Source: G963662985 sp963662985 (GTDB lineage: Bacteria; Chloroflexota; Anaerolineae; Anaerolineales; UBA11579). Taken from it: a DNA stretch of 64,000 nucleotides. Below are positions 48,401 to 51,138 of the stretch, in pieces. A program made the position numbers and the translations under genes. The notes beneath the pieces were generated by a model. The model was not told the DNA's origin. It saw nothing but the letters and a program-made list of their open reading frames with translations, and did not search any database. Where the stretch lies: positions 186,001 to 250,000 of the forward strand of contig OY760066.1 of the NCBI GenBank assembly GCA_963662985.1. The letters are read 5' to 3'. Each line of letters begins with the position of its first letter. Positions within the stretch are counted from its first letter, which is position 1.

Positions 48401-49724
48401 GAAGGTCATCTTGAACCATTATCGAGGAAGCATAACCATCTAATGCTACTTTGAGATTTTCAATTGTTTCATAATAAATTTTGCTTTGATCAATTTGAAC
48501 TTGTTGATCGGTTACAACTGCATTTGCGTTGGGTAAATTTGTTTTGATTGTGACTGTATCTTTGCCCCCTCCCCCTTGAATAGAAATCACATTGTCTCCG
48601 GAACGAATCTCAATGGTGATGGTATCATCCTCAGCGGATCCGATGATTGATACTTCTGAATTTTCAACCGCTACACCAACTTCAAAAATATCTTCAATCA
48701 AATCAATGTTTTGGGAATTTAAAATCTCAAGTTGCTCTGAAAATGTTGCGCCTTCGATGGTGATGTTTTCAGAATTTTCGATGGATACGTCATTATTAAA
48801 AATAATATCGCGAAGAATGAGATTGGGGATGACATAGTTTAACTGGACTTTTCCTTCAAGCACAGTATCCTGGCCATTGGCTCGCCCTTGTAAGATTAGT
48901 TTTTCATTTAAATTTGAAATCGAAAGGTTTTCATTAAATGTACCCCCTTCGATATAAATTGTAGAATCATCTGCGGCACCATTTAATTGGATATCTTGAA
49001 TGGCGTCCGCAATTGGTGAGGAGGTTTCAACACAATTATCATACCCTGTACAATCAGTACGATAATAGAAAGTCGTTTCGTTTCGAGTGAAGAAAGGATC
49101 TAGTGCAGTAATGGGGGCAATTTTTGCTGGTTCTTGCTCAGAAGGTTGTTGTTCTTCATTTAAATCTGTTTCTTTTTCAACAGGGGTATTTTTATTTTGA
49201 TTTGCTGGAGATGGTGTTTCGGTGATTTGATCTTGGGGCGTTTCGAGATCAAGAGAATCTGGTTCTTGTGTAGGAGTTTCTTGTGGACAATTTTGACCGT
49301 CTGTAGGAGATTCGTTATCAGCAGGCAAATTGCAATTTGTTTCTTGATCAGAAATTTGGGTGGCGTCAGGAATAGGTGTTTCTTGTGTGTCAGTTTCAGG
49401 GAGTGCAGTAGATTCTGGGGTAGGCGTTTGGGTTTCTTCTATTACTTCTTCTGTTGGTTCAGGGGCTTGGGTAGGTTGAGTAGGTTGTGCTTCGCTTGCT
49501 GGCGGATCAGCAGTTGAATCTTGCTCATCTGAAGGAGGTGCTTGAGTTGGAGATGGTGTTGCTTCTCCCGATGGTGCACCTATATCTTCTACTTGTTCAA
49601 CTGATTCTCCTCCATCTGCAAAAACAGTGAACTGATGTTGAACTTTTTGAGGTAGTAGTAATACCATCAAGATGATAATAACCACAAACAACTTAATCGC
49701 CCTTTGTTGCTTTGTATATAGCAT
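24468..49724 (-). CDS. Giant repetitive surface protein (8,418 residues) with beta-helix, inserted modules and RTX-like repeats
   Basis: One unbroken frame of 25.3 kb. Residues 8-25 are a hydrophobic signal segment. Residues about 40-200 are a Pro/Thr/Glu-rich linker with TPSPTQAPP and TPTPE words. Two Cys-containing beta-helix starts occur near 217 and 716. A long beta-helical region (about 1100-5400) contains 60-70-residue repeats with cores like GAGTVAVGVSV and AYI. Modules with TGD-x-V-x-Y to GGL and YYVI are inserted near 1390-1780, 2775-2860, 3570-3760, 6775-6850 and 6950-7015. RTX-like GGxGxD repeats lie at about 7560-8245, and a beta domain (FLIPEQLNGYHLVVYYWDER) ends the protein. The start is ATG 49724 with AGGAG. 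It is probably a secreted adhesin or cell-envelope fibre. No LPXTG motif or enzyme domain was recognised. The long hydrophobic-polar repeat structure is unlike its neighbours. Confidence 0.85.
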   Translation of the reverse strand: MLYTKQQRAIKLFVVIIILMVLLLPQKVQHQFTVFADGGESVEQVEDIGAPSGEATPSPTQAPPSDEQDSTADPPASEAQPTQPTQAPEPTEEVIEETQTPTPESTALPETDTQETPIPDATQISDQETNCNLPADNESPTDGQNCPQETPTQEPDSLDLETPQDQITETPSPANQNKNTPVEKETDLNEEQQPSEQEPAKIAPITALDPFFTRNETTFYYRTDCTGYDNCVETSSPIADAIQDIQLNGAADDSTIYIEGGTFNENLSISNLNEKLILQGRANGQDTVLEGKVQLNYVIPNLILRDIIFNNDVSIENSENITIEGATFSEQLEILNSQNIDLIEDIFEVGVAVENSEVSIIGSAEDDTITIEIRSGDNVISIQGGGGKDTVTIKTNLPNANAVVTDQQVQIDQSKIYYETIENLKVALDGYASSIMVQDDLLLDGTLTLSATQDINIMQEVLISTLEAMTFIADSDADGIGKFILDETAKLQLLGDGKITISAADIDLNGEIFAPTAPVLLKSSLEDAPISLGIQTSSFHLSQQDFDHITTSSLIIGDQFSIGALRLDAIDLTNTAYDLTLSAGEIQLGSVTLSAGSILQVLAAFKVIDLNQEQVNVIGHGGNLLRVVAQEIGAINAPIETQIAYLDLIAGMVGSAYFTDLTNNDPPDAILFNSNFQDQSIFVINEGALIGNFQNTKDPIVKVERSGSPDEYHLYLDSGADCSTITGDDSCSTSANPLSAAVSFINGLAYEDIVKISIYLEASTTFADDISLLAKNYNLSLIGGAQWNSGSVDVNDAASSASTLSGVIELGVTAGATIEIENIVFTNQLIIKSNAGNVIIHTDFGDDLNLKIEEASVANPFIIAIIDDRDGHIPTGSYDPTNYSGKLTLTSDTNYNNAYYKIAGVYQTGTDNTDLMSRTEMVFSNNLDEMFFKIEVSGMALIHTEIQSENITYDLESTVEVSGGAGLDNEGTNSVLEITDNGSFVDFKAYLNYATDWLKIVRFELATTPTSSLKILSDNFRSEIEILSNLIYPSADLEILSLASVTADNVTISTRGTVADAGDIKIQSGLITFTNVNIFADAENGYLAGNVELLAEDHDPSGVPVLDWLQEHILKYVFGSTGVYINNAEVLLTDVDIKGNDVTLSANSGYLLDWYLGKDLVDGTFLQPIFEFIDSTLTGVVALPLAANVRIANANVSLTGNTTITSTNDVTILSESFLDSGANANALWKIPFAIAVGVGISNAYVNIEDNTNIQAANDVLIRSKATGDSEVKSTMVKKLDIDFETNGDANWKYGGISFAILVSIIDSKIEMDSTASITAGRFANLQAKGVNNAATNAAFTLFEMIGYAGFTASVDVAISDVNAIVNGQITATGSTTADASLLTIDTGAIDYTTNIFYYENHGLQTGDYVTYTYGSTPTIGGLEQSGVYLVVVIDEDHFFLVSETAIDIDNSGAQPGSNHVIAPIAVIQFNPGYDGQVNPNDATDFGIVSINDGSSDISKQGQITFNIDAHGFDNGEEVTYSALGSYPIPGLEDYKSYYVILIDADTFQLAEYLSQALNLDSDPTWQAAPVAVPDYANLAYDEYTKYTHGFSYVDVDNGVLFEAADNANVNSETDIFTIANHGFETGDSVVYKTGQTTLQQTINQNYTIQATTDQINLTDNKLTILFLNLANGDELIYHNVGDLIGGLTDGTAYYVRVADENTQEIWLYTNQDDALNNTGTPVDFTTLGTGDDYFSRTIIVEVMDPAISGLENGDLYYVVKIDDNNFMLTKNEDASNVGPIDVSAPVANLDSHYLDRGLTNGIGITAHLDANLSNSSFAGIGTNDTIFANLKGALTGVIMNDGLSITKLLLGEGITKIKEAIFGVSDKKTEEVQQKTKKDVKFSITGAPAITIAVSNVNAKVGTSAILKSGQDIDVKADAVILFQSFASATSDIPEENENQLNFAGSVSLTVNVIKTTVQALIEPMSHVDASRDLAVSSEIVYPFITHPLDWYSLLDAGDFLEFDEAGDVMTIVDDISGKLDGTLGLQGKLFHTWSHSRVSGSAPKYAITGTINALVLDSKAYSNIGAAAYINQDTNYQKVTQSVRVTSNIVANLMNVTGNFNIDLQPVPSAGGNGIIDSYINKLKKAKDKLNPLNWITPIGVEGKSLGLGGAIFVAVIKNSAYATIDAGAQVHIGADGKLEVIANQENFYLILTESGAKSEKLAISATIPVVVLNNKTIAKISGTAKITGSGDVAVVANDHLSLINIAGGVIASNSVGVGATIGVNIVNRETLALIGSEDDGSTNVWEVYFNNTDDQGNITASVVPEINGTVTSETTVEGADAIEEQVVLDISGATQGTYQISVEGLGTTVAIAYDADIDIIQAALDTLYGAGVVEVTIGDDGVLITFLNVGEQAEMTILTDINFDGEADLNIIEFGASDTYEEQKLSISGDTTEGAFVIIFGADQNLTTAPLMFDVDDATIEAELEKFEEIDDITVVSNYLADGTREIIITFTTYGDQDTFYIRSVESYLATPIVTVDQDGNGSTQHEELNVIGTSKQGAFTLTFNGQTTRPLAWNASADEIQAALNELTSIQTASGVVSISGDVQTDPLIKVINGSDNVNLNAQNSGFVLSVSLAGAIVTEKKEDKSKTQTDSTGQSSKKIPPFGGVPTPFKQTELAQKGEDPSGNTGTTQTTNKSAKNAFAVSGAIAVNVLFDTVKAQIINAGTIVANNVALKADNPSLLISIAGAAALNLNSKAKSSAAIAGAIGFDWMEGETTTLIENSNIVQSSGKNLKITNITDDVITVNSNHAQNTGDSFIYYQDLSTDNISGLEDGQIYYLIGIDGSTNTFQLATSYLDAINGSKIDLGAVDGTDHTLAQGVLLSSNRSGKIIAVAAGCAGDFAKKGIAFAGSVSINILNNGTYSTIKNAKITADEISAVAIDHSVVVVVAGAVSYGGTAGVGAGVAFNSIFSDTIVEVDNSDLTYKGHLKVDSDSTGVLVSVAGAVAASKKYGISGTVAVTMTLTDTIARIKDSIVNNTQLDSLLSVDAFNDSLIVAISGAIGIGGTAGLGVAIAFNWLDNDVTATILNSTIDVDGDINVFAKEDGNIESIVAGGAGAEKAAIAGAIAANLTLNSVKASIEESTIDALGTVSVNAQQSTAVHALSGNAAGAGKVAIGASISVNIIINRTEAYVLNSSMNIGEHLLVDAIDDTQVIALAVGGQGAGNVAIGGSVVVGYIQTNTNAYIKGTGYNSTLGDYDHIIDAVGNVGISAKDAIFLLFIAGVANGAGTVAVGVSVNALVTNNHTYAYIEGVKVKASGKKGTSKIRGADRSDSQFQGVAVVAHTNEQVRSFAVGGGGAGTVAVNVSGSVNVLVEDTEAFIKDASVNQDDTDADPDQSVIVRAINDTVIWGVAGAINGAGTVAVGVGIDVGSLTKSTLAYIDSSYVYAQDDIIVQSLATVQIISISAAGGGAGTVAVSGVAAVYVLVINTHAYITGSTSVIMANDSILISAVDDMFALIIVGTANGAGVVAVGGDVQVSSIVKHVTSYVDDNVTIDALSNGNGLTAPTGNFNISWAAKPNTDFNPANISGDIITLQDHGYETGDQVIYNNCNDLEQEDDETDQEYKDRLNLASIGGLNTGQAYYIIKESDDTFRLALTYENAIAGNAITLDKNQATGDTHKVEIAYGITVKPTSINPSSDVVDNKITLQDHGFNTGDSVTYSSGGGDVIGGLEEGASYYIIKIDANTFMLADRKTAAQNGIAITLDPTLATGAEHMIWDGTVEDPGTGYQIPGLSAVSDDVNNDGESDLDSGSEQDFSNMLNSERASQVETTTIHGLAITAINQEKLITIGFSVGGAGTVAVNVSGAVNVNVGEVKAYIDQGAKVNTCTTCTIGNNQNVIVIAAQDLFHIGVTVAIAGSGVVSVTPHGDVNVITSEVKAYINDGATVNAKQDVLVDAISKEFIVTVTAGVSGAGVVGVDASFSVLVLTSDVWAYIGDEDQTDTQGATVFANGNVYVNAEHETFLVSVAGGFGGGQVGVGASVSTKVFSNDVRAFIGPYSIVNAKGQNAGLNGVYQGSMDENGVVATMDDFHGVIVQATNKEKMIGVTVSGSFGLYFGLGGAVSVEVFDSSARAYIGEYAKINQDRSNVDSRQAVSVIAFNNTDIFIFAGGIAGGLVGVGAAIDVGVIRNDAIAFIGQHAIVYAKSDVKVIALNNKDIFSLPVSLGGGLVGIAGSLSVWVIGGEFDSSYDVSDDDVEYSDDVDEEDKFGSVNEDPLNDGENGDKFDASVGVTSNGTNEILSSSQTFNALGDGSNGTQNNRIKAINDANNGVYDNFDGASKEGDPEETTMVADALDAQGEGTECITTAYIANNAAIIIDGPDGNVIVKAHDRLNFKSITGAVAAGAGAGGAGITVSVIGSKTEAYIGSYAIVEAGANNGSVDVIAQFDEITTIQTYGITAGLATNSAQVAVTVDKAMTHAYIRDHAKIRQAGDQVLINAITNRDINIQVLSTNLSALPAGSNYGVSVTVAVIQGETLAFAHNVSIGQDPTKTVGGLSIIANETTNITTNSIAVSAGAFSLVVASGVIVVVDNSSTVMAYIDDSDTSVFSTITVTGDVLVNAILTSTIDAVIPNVSVNIGPIGAGAIVGVILNRPTVKAFAMNDATISLNGDFTIQADLTATQDVDVVGVTGAAISVGVLVAYIKDTAEIVSGFKGTIYNIDWVNFDNNVNVISNVDTDLTVTGVGVTIGGVAVGVTTTIVKIKGSVKTGIEDSLIYTNNLNVASNLNLAANSNVTNASGAVAAVGVSVATASIGSDTENYIVKTFIKNSSIYASGSSKIIANVDPAAKADVTGVTVAGIGVGVSVATTNVYFDIDTFLYNCLVYSDELIISTKYSLDDAGDPIEEGAKAFSDAVGGGILSGNGAESDATNKPTIDTYGTGTFNIGTNLEISSDAYVYTYADANGIAVGVAGMGGSTANATSEATNTVYFSGELRDYDTNAEDQVDTVNIYAHTTDRAIAHTISGAGGIVAGGGSLSDAKGTSTTYAYIGDFSEIYWKEDVEFIVEANGTPYVEATADGISAGLLSVGLSFAYAVSEPEIKAWIGEDVIIRFGAFLTQNPQLVFANNPNTIMVISTITDTFNYVDGPLLFTLGTFQFYAFDILQRTSGSWFDDGFTEGSKIRISGIGISGYQYYEVYSISDDGLEMTVDDYSTFMDRLTSGTITIELLVDSKDTITRDSGSWIVDGFTKGDTIEISGQEGYWIIDSMSADGLTLYLTSKGTLQVGTFNDIQIKRIDGNLGNFTLKAQQTFVDEMDTTNELGSQTWIENNTPNAKASASTSGGNLVGVLASESEASSTATIEAILKDGIDIIVSNAFKVIAHTESYQNAEAFGITVTAVALGSNIATANADNQTKMKVLGDLKLIANSVEMQANGIDVNIAHSVAGRGSLLETMAAAKANTNSTSTTKANIASGNQVEITSNDFNFYAQHTDAFNASTDSVSVSLADFGGSKNLNKIDATIYADLGDLTLRANRITVEAIAYTNKPELEDGYNMDAVSVGLLDLFTSDSITEIDNDVQIFVRDGADIAQFGDRFDNIEREMTFMVKQVFNTYDSVRLDAGGALPFPEGISKILVGVNDGDEDDYSNPSKNIINFGDVEIFSISDMGIFNMFQTNINTNVNVKAYGLAGLPYGTTMSVVNIKNQINLASGAHLYSQNDVNLQIGRKGSYTDKSAYTIYAVTDLYNYTVFAFIPESLTALSRIVQDNLINIPTNALIETVGNVTMIIDEGYISLGSSAIDLEGSSGEGIDEGVLDDVAYSFKETETDEQISKEIKLNGAVYVGVTRHQSIEFNGDDSSNLSVVYGPDSEIGYTVINETQSQNYVDQINTLRKLKGEYAYDSEAVAGFDAQIDFIINKLISMGIELEQASDGTYYLQSDISIDIIQLDGIWAQAGTIDIETTYLTGSGSLNAPGDVEVKIINNTLLTLTTNNITIPDTLGGIIYLNGAIISSHPTITMVTSSGTADPEVIIKNTRSSETVSCNDPGCSSPTITRPAPDVRVAGDINNVRGLVYIESLGSILMTVKIDDPDEMAKVRAGEFTAVASGDFIQGYTEGFTHIGGDPVDMYFNTTSTITNPVASTSLLEIGGQIFISAQYLNINGTVRSGFADYTINLTAADEVRMILAVAYYNMGFGDKIITLKKNTKFIVKFNAETKRIIVQNINSQGGYVQIVGRIMNTNEGKIEVLDGYASININNYTNYDIEIRDISNLEVEGKVSITDFNYVDSGEYRTTEYSRTSTSGSRNYTYDVYANQVYRFVTGQKYIKETTDTYIKNTTLGIDWLAKDENPPDETKTVWLDKQPLLNGTYYRQAALSVAHQYYTTTYKTDLDPKPAQIKIFGVNVVDPDKGYLVESSSDSNCTSRFLGICVSREYISTLVYNKGQIQIVTHNVNAGYDIAIKFTGSDQGIVTINSADGNVVVNGRINNPSGTTTITTNKSITASDDAMVGGSSVVLTAGTGIGLIYGNDIAPIRVETEANGTLTATTAQGDVALSQWSSDMNILSVGTSKGNVNLFTYNNIVGSGTNTHVYGNNIALEAQNIGVDTSAPLLINGYYPKANSGLTVNASNDIFIQETAGNMNLFSIEANNVWLKTTSGNFIDAMLNEEVDQRSIDELEALWANLNLLDTPETRAKTDQTVLAYQNGRTSEYHSYWETRNKQADPSVYDPNFQVTLTEEQKDSYRTQLGWDDAAIAQYEIKLTSQYHALHEVYGVIGDTYNDTWEYQVSTVFEPDFTSDKVDLSGNTINVGEHIYKTGQRVVYQCNGNAAIGGLECGETYYVVVIDSTHIQLTATQADAIAETPANLIEFSNTGGGDQWFSESDAILVGSIWSEYQLRYALLGGWLKETSDTTTAIEEENIIANGNITLIAQNGGVGSNNGVIEIDVTGGAASLTEDDRINLAASERNDATIINGQTDSIVFGEYHGLQTGDEISFPSVWGIKNIDGVSNYKTYYVIAKDGFSIQLTNSLADALNGTGIVDILEKTIVIEMREDIDITAEFGNLQIESDRHVYIGSEKDLRIKDIDAGLNAANEDQQLVRVKVGKQLIWDGQAGDSISGGDMILESGTEGIGAADNYMLIDLMENGALTARANQNIYIQEITGVYDFGMAIDTIYSPNDVYLKGVDIFDAYDPTTAGLSNIELANIKANQVTLETTGNIGRTDTDPYDPALSPEHYFLSNYYLEIVSPNGVVVNSAGDINLAAIGNLLVDTVNGSGEYINLMATNAILDARDDILSNINAVGANTKIFLYTQYGTVGENGNDIELVTQHTANSHLTIESADSVYLSEAEGDLYLNVITANTGIAFIFSPNSIYNAQENPYNVIAGKTRLFAGDGIGTTTTPLLSMVSTLQGSAGNDDVYIENTGPLTIQVIDGSSPYGFTGQGPTKIGASSPIVVDSNIFNDGDFSFYAHDSAPVDYDNFTLVSGYGINIVNGNLLICAGDNIYLEDNTTITVPDGTVTINVNCENVDNADSTIQMSGSIDAQAISILGSATQDTFNINPNATFSEVTFDLSDDADIFNWNNIIDNLKVTINGNAGDDQIHLFNVGLNNEFTINGGDGDDLFDILVAEPTTKLILNGDGGDDTFKFADNQEYWAILDGGEGTSNTIDYSDWTVPVVVTFDQLGTLTGYSGTITGVTDRYDNIHDVIGSTAYFIFQSGDMDTIFRLLDENTFEFEMGGRTGTLYFFDELRSGAGDDLFEMYNPNNYIMHTNAGEDTLSYHPYTTDVVLDMINQTFTDLNGSIDGFENLQGGAGNDILIGNNGNNKLRGDLGDDVLTGNLGNDTYQMDENAGQDTIIEKANQGTDTIDYSVQTLGVDLELTPTEIKDLLSGAVVDYTGQSIENLNLTAYDDKLLFSTGNSNLKVTAGVGDDTFFIADDNITSLGMVYGQTGFDRLDTQLLPFDILAKLTGYTTTGFNVSLEQLKFYGIDLLEFNSSAINTLSTYLANGIFTLAGILDSDRYQVGGQTLYFNHANILQGSGAVDTFNIEGTIDYDIYGNAGNDIFTVTDLAKANGILDAGRGYDKLTFNALTSAIEITLQAAGNYDGFKIIDNLSIFTQALNNINLLIGTTFSDTLIGIQDQNNIFNLTAPDQGWVKAANRTLDFISFENLSGGEKDDTFILDDGASLSGDISGGDGSDTISYQNRRTPVEVNLLLGLIPDLGGTLTGVENVTGGMANDIITGDNNDNVLKGGPGNDLLIGLDGDDDFWIGTGYDDRVIGGDGYDTTYYHWENKSPITNLDCERIIYLQPPFVWARYNFHENSYLDYKVVRNANTAPLENLVMISILHSYGSWFKFQKQVLIRQWHNLGYEMTVFAGSMVINFLIPEQLNGYHLVVYYWDERELIWVELESFRYHQEDGTSIVRAVVAKPGYYTVAIEGQPLDLPIITETIYK
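24990..27060 (-). repeat. RTX-like calcium-binding nonapeptide repeats in giant protein
   Basis: Encodes several short RTX blocks separated by spacers: GGAGNDILIGNNGNNKLRGD with GDDVLTGNLGNDTY (about 26270-26400), GGDGDDLFDI (about 26950), SGAGDDLFEM (about 26560), and GGPGNDLLIGLDGDDDF (about 25020-25080). The G-G-x-G-x-D pattern is the calcium-binding beta-roll motif. The blocks are degenerate and dispersed rather than one continuous roll. Confidence 0.8.
28680..29400 (-). repeat. Two C-terminal TGD-type modules in giant protein
   Basis: Two copies of the 70-80-residue module: YKTGQRVVYQ to GGLECGETYYVVVID (about 29170-29400) and LQTGDEISF to YKTYYVIAKDGFSIQL (about 28680-28900). Confidence 0.7.
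33500..41120 (-). repeat. Central 60-70-residue beta-helical repeats of giant protein
   Basis: Dozens of related units, each with a glycine/alanine-rich core (for example GAGTVAVNVSGSVNV, GAGVVGVDASFSVLV, GAEKAAIAGAIAANL), then a variable strand carrying AYI or AFI, then DALGTVSVNAQ-like turns. The block is interrupted by the paired modules at 38450-39010. This looks like filamentous-adhesin beta-helix expansion by repeat duplication. Boundaries are approximate. Confidence 0.7.
38450..39010 (-). repeat. Pair of TGD-type modules in giant protein
   Basis: Two neighbouring modules, ITLQDHGYETGDQVIYNN and ITLQDHGFNTGDSVTYSSGG, each followed by GGL, YYIIK and a TF-x-LA segment and ending in an ATG-x-x-H motif. 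Confidence 0.75.
41150..41385 (-). repeat. Single TGD-type module in giant protein
   Basis: One copy of the module (NTGDSFIYYQD, ISGLEDGQIYYLIGID, FQLATSYLDAINGSKIDLG, TDHTLAQG) between two beta-helical stretches. Confidence 0.75.
41940..42740 (-). repeat. Three tandem TxGxFxxxF modules in giant protein
   Basis: Three copies of an 80-95-residue module: GATQGTYQISVEGLGTTVAI, GDTTEGAFVIIFGADQNLTT and GTSKQGAFTLTFNGQTTRPL. Each has an acidic helix of the type DEIQAALNEL and a beta strand ending in ITF or similar. Confidence 0.75.
44400..45545 (-). repeat. Array of five TGD-type modules in giant protein
   Basis: Five consecutive variants, starting with YENHGLQTGDYVTYTYGS, then DAHGFDNGEEVTYSALG, NHGFETGDSVVYKTG, LANGDELIYHNVG and GLENGDLYYVVKID. 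Shared features are a G-D-x-V-x-Y strand, a GL turn, a YYV-x-x-D strand and a TF-x-L strand. The third and fifth copies are incomplete. Confidence 0.75.
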
Positions 49725-49815
49725 TATAAATCTCCTAAAAACCAGACTACTCTACTTAATTGCCACCTTAATACCTAACAAAAACGCAAGGTTTTGTTAA
49801 TATTTGCACAATTAA

Positions 49816-49844
49816 ACTATATATAATTCGGATAAAATTGTCAA
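49816..49844 (-). promoter_or_regulatory. Promoter of the giant gene
   Basis: On the minus strand: perfect TTGACA (49844-49839), 17-base spacer, TATAGT (49821-49816). The expected start is near 49809, giving a leader of about 85 bases. Confidence 0.75.
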
Positions 49845-49919
49845 ATTTATTTTCTTAAAGAATTTAATTTGTCTTTATTTCTTGTTATTTTCTTTAATAT
49901 TTAATCCATACCAAAAGGA

Positions 49920-49947
49920 TTGACATAGTCAAAAAACAGTATAAAAT
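49920..49947 (+). promoter_or_regulatory. Promoter of the polyamine transporter operon
   Basis: TTGACA (49920-49925), 16-base spacer, TAAAAT (49942-49947). The expected start near 49954 gives a leader of about 63 bases containing the palindrome at 49960. Confidence 0.65.
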
Positions 49948-49959
49948 TCGCCAGATTAT

Positions 49960-49985
49960 GAATGCAAAAAATATTTTTTGCATTC
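49960..49985 (+). promoter_or_regulatory. 26-bp perfect palindrome in the potD leader
   Basis: GAATGCAAAAAAT followed by its exact complement, centre 49972/49973, at about +6 to +31 of the predicted transcript. It could be a repressor operator, or in RNA an AU-rich hairpin. Confidence 0.7.
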
Positions 49986-50016
49986 TCTATATTTAAAGAA
50001 AGAAAATGGAGAAAAA

Positions 50017-51081
50017 ATGAAAAAAAATTATATTTTTCATCTTTTTGTTTTGTCTATTTTATTTGCAGCTGTTTTGAGCAGCTGTGGATCAAATGGAAAT
50101 AGTGACTTCGTGGTCCTTGAATGGTCTGGATATGAGGCGCAAGAATTTTGGGAGCCATATGCAGTGCAATATCCTGACGCTCCACCTTCTTATAGCTTCT
50201 TTGGAGATGACTCAGAAGCTTTTGCAAAAGCACAAAGTGGGTTCGATTATTCTTTGATCCATCCGTGTTCTTCATGGTGGCAACTCTATGTAGATAATGG
50301 GTTGATGCAACCAATCGATACCTCTAAAATTACAAATTTTGATCAATTGTTCCCAGAATTAGCTTCTCTTGGTGTGATCAATGGCGAACAATATTTTATT
50401 CCTTGGGACTGGGGATATGAGTCCATGTTAGTGCGCAAAGATTTAGTGACAGAAATGCCCACATCTTGGAGTGACATGTGGGATCCTCAATATGCAGGAC
50501 ATGTGTCTATGTTTGATTCTTCTGAAGCTGCTTATTTAGTTTCTGCGTTGAGTTTGGGAATTGATCCTTATGCTCCTAGCGAAGATGAACTTACATTGAT
50601 TAAAAATCATTTGATCGATTTGAAATCCAATTTATTAAACTACTGGGTGGACTATACAGAAATCAGCCAGATGTTAGCACAAGGTGATGTGTGGATTGCT
50701 TCCAATGCATGGAGCGATTCTTATGCTATTTTGTTGGATGAAGGTGTCGATGTTGACTATTTGCAACCTGATGAAGGACGCATTGGCTGGGTGTGTGGGT
50801 TTGGCATTTCTGCAGACACTACCGGTGAAAATTTGGACAAAGCTTATGCTTACCTCAATGCAGTGTTAGACAAACAATCTATGCTTAACTTTGGCAATGA
50901 ATACTATTACGGCGTTGCTAGCCAAGAAGCTACTTTGGAATTGGATCCCTATATCATTGACTTAATGGAATTATCCGACCCAACCACTGCAATGACCAAA
51001 ACAAATTTCTATCAATCTTTAACTGAAGATCAACGTGTCACAATCGAGAAATTATGGAATGAAGTAAAAGCTGGAAATTAG
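50017..51081 (+). CDS. potD: Spermidine/putrescine ABC transporter substrate-binding lipoprotein
   Basis: About 354 residues from ATG 50017 with ATGGAGA upstream; a longer TTG start at 49978 would fall in the palindrome and lacks a ribosome site. A lipobox signal (AVLSSCG, Cys near 23) is followed by a PotD/PotF-type binding fold: VVLEWSGYEAQEF, FDYSLIHPCSSWW, YFIPWDWGYESMLVR and GRIGWVCGFGIS. Trp and acidic residues of this kind bind the polyamine ammonium groups. First gene of potD-B-C-A. A strong hairpin without T run follows it. Confidence 0.9.
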   Translation: MKKNYIFHLFVLSILFAAVLSSCGSNGNSDFVVLEWSGYEAQEFWEPYAVQYPDAPPSYSFFGDDSEAFAKAQSGFDYSLIHPCSSWWQLYVDNGLMQPIDTSKITNFDQLFPELASLGVINGEQYFIPWDWGYESMLVRKDLVTEMPTSWSDMWDPQYAGHVSMFDSSEAAYLVSALSLGIDPYAPSEDELTLIKNHLIDLKSNLLNYWVDYTEISQMLAQGDVWIASNAWSDSYAILLDEGVDVDYLQPDEGRIGWVCGFGISADTTGENLDKAYAYLNAVLDKQSMLNFGNEYYYGVASQEATLELDPYIIDLMELSDPTTAMTKTNFYQSLTEDQRVTIEKLWNEVKAGN

Positions 51082-51096
51082 CTAGTTTATATTATT

Positions 51097-51124
51097 TAGG
51101 AGGACCAGAATTTTGGTCCTCCTA
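51097..51124 (+). other. Intercistronic hairpin between potD and potB
   Basis: 11-bp stem built on AGGAGGACCA/TGGTCCTCCT (51097-51107 with 51114-51124), with a short loop. No T run follows, so termination is unlikely to be complete. It probably stabilises the potD part of the message and lowers expression of the downstream permeases. Confidence 0.7.
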
Positions 51125-51138
51125 GAAAAGGATCAAAA

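Noticed and set aside
49978..50016. Extended potD start at TTG 49978
   Set aside because: It lies in the palindromic leader, has no ribosome site and would bury the signal peptide.
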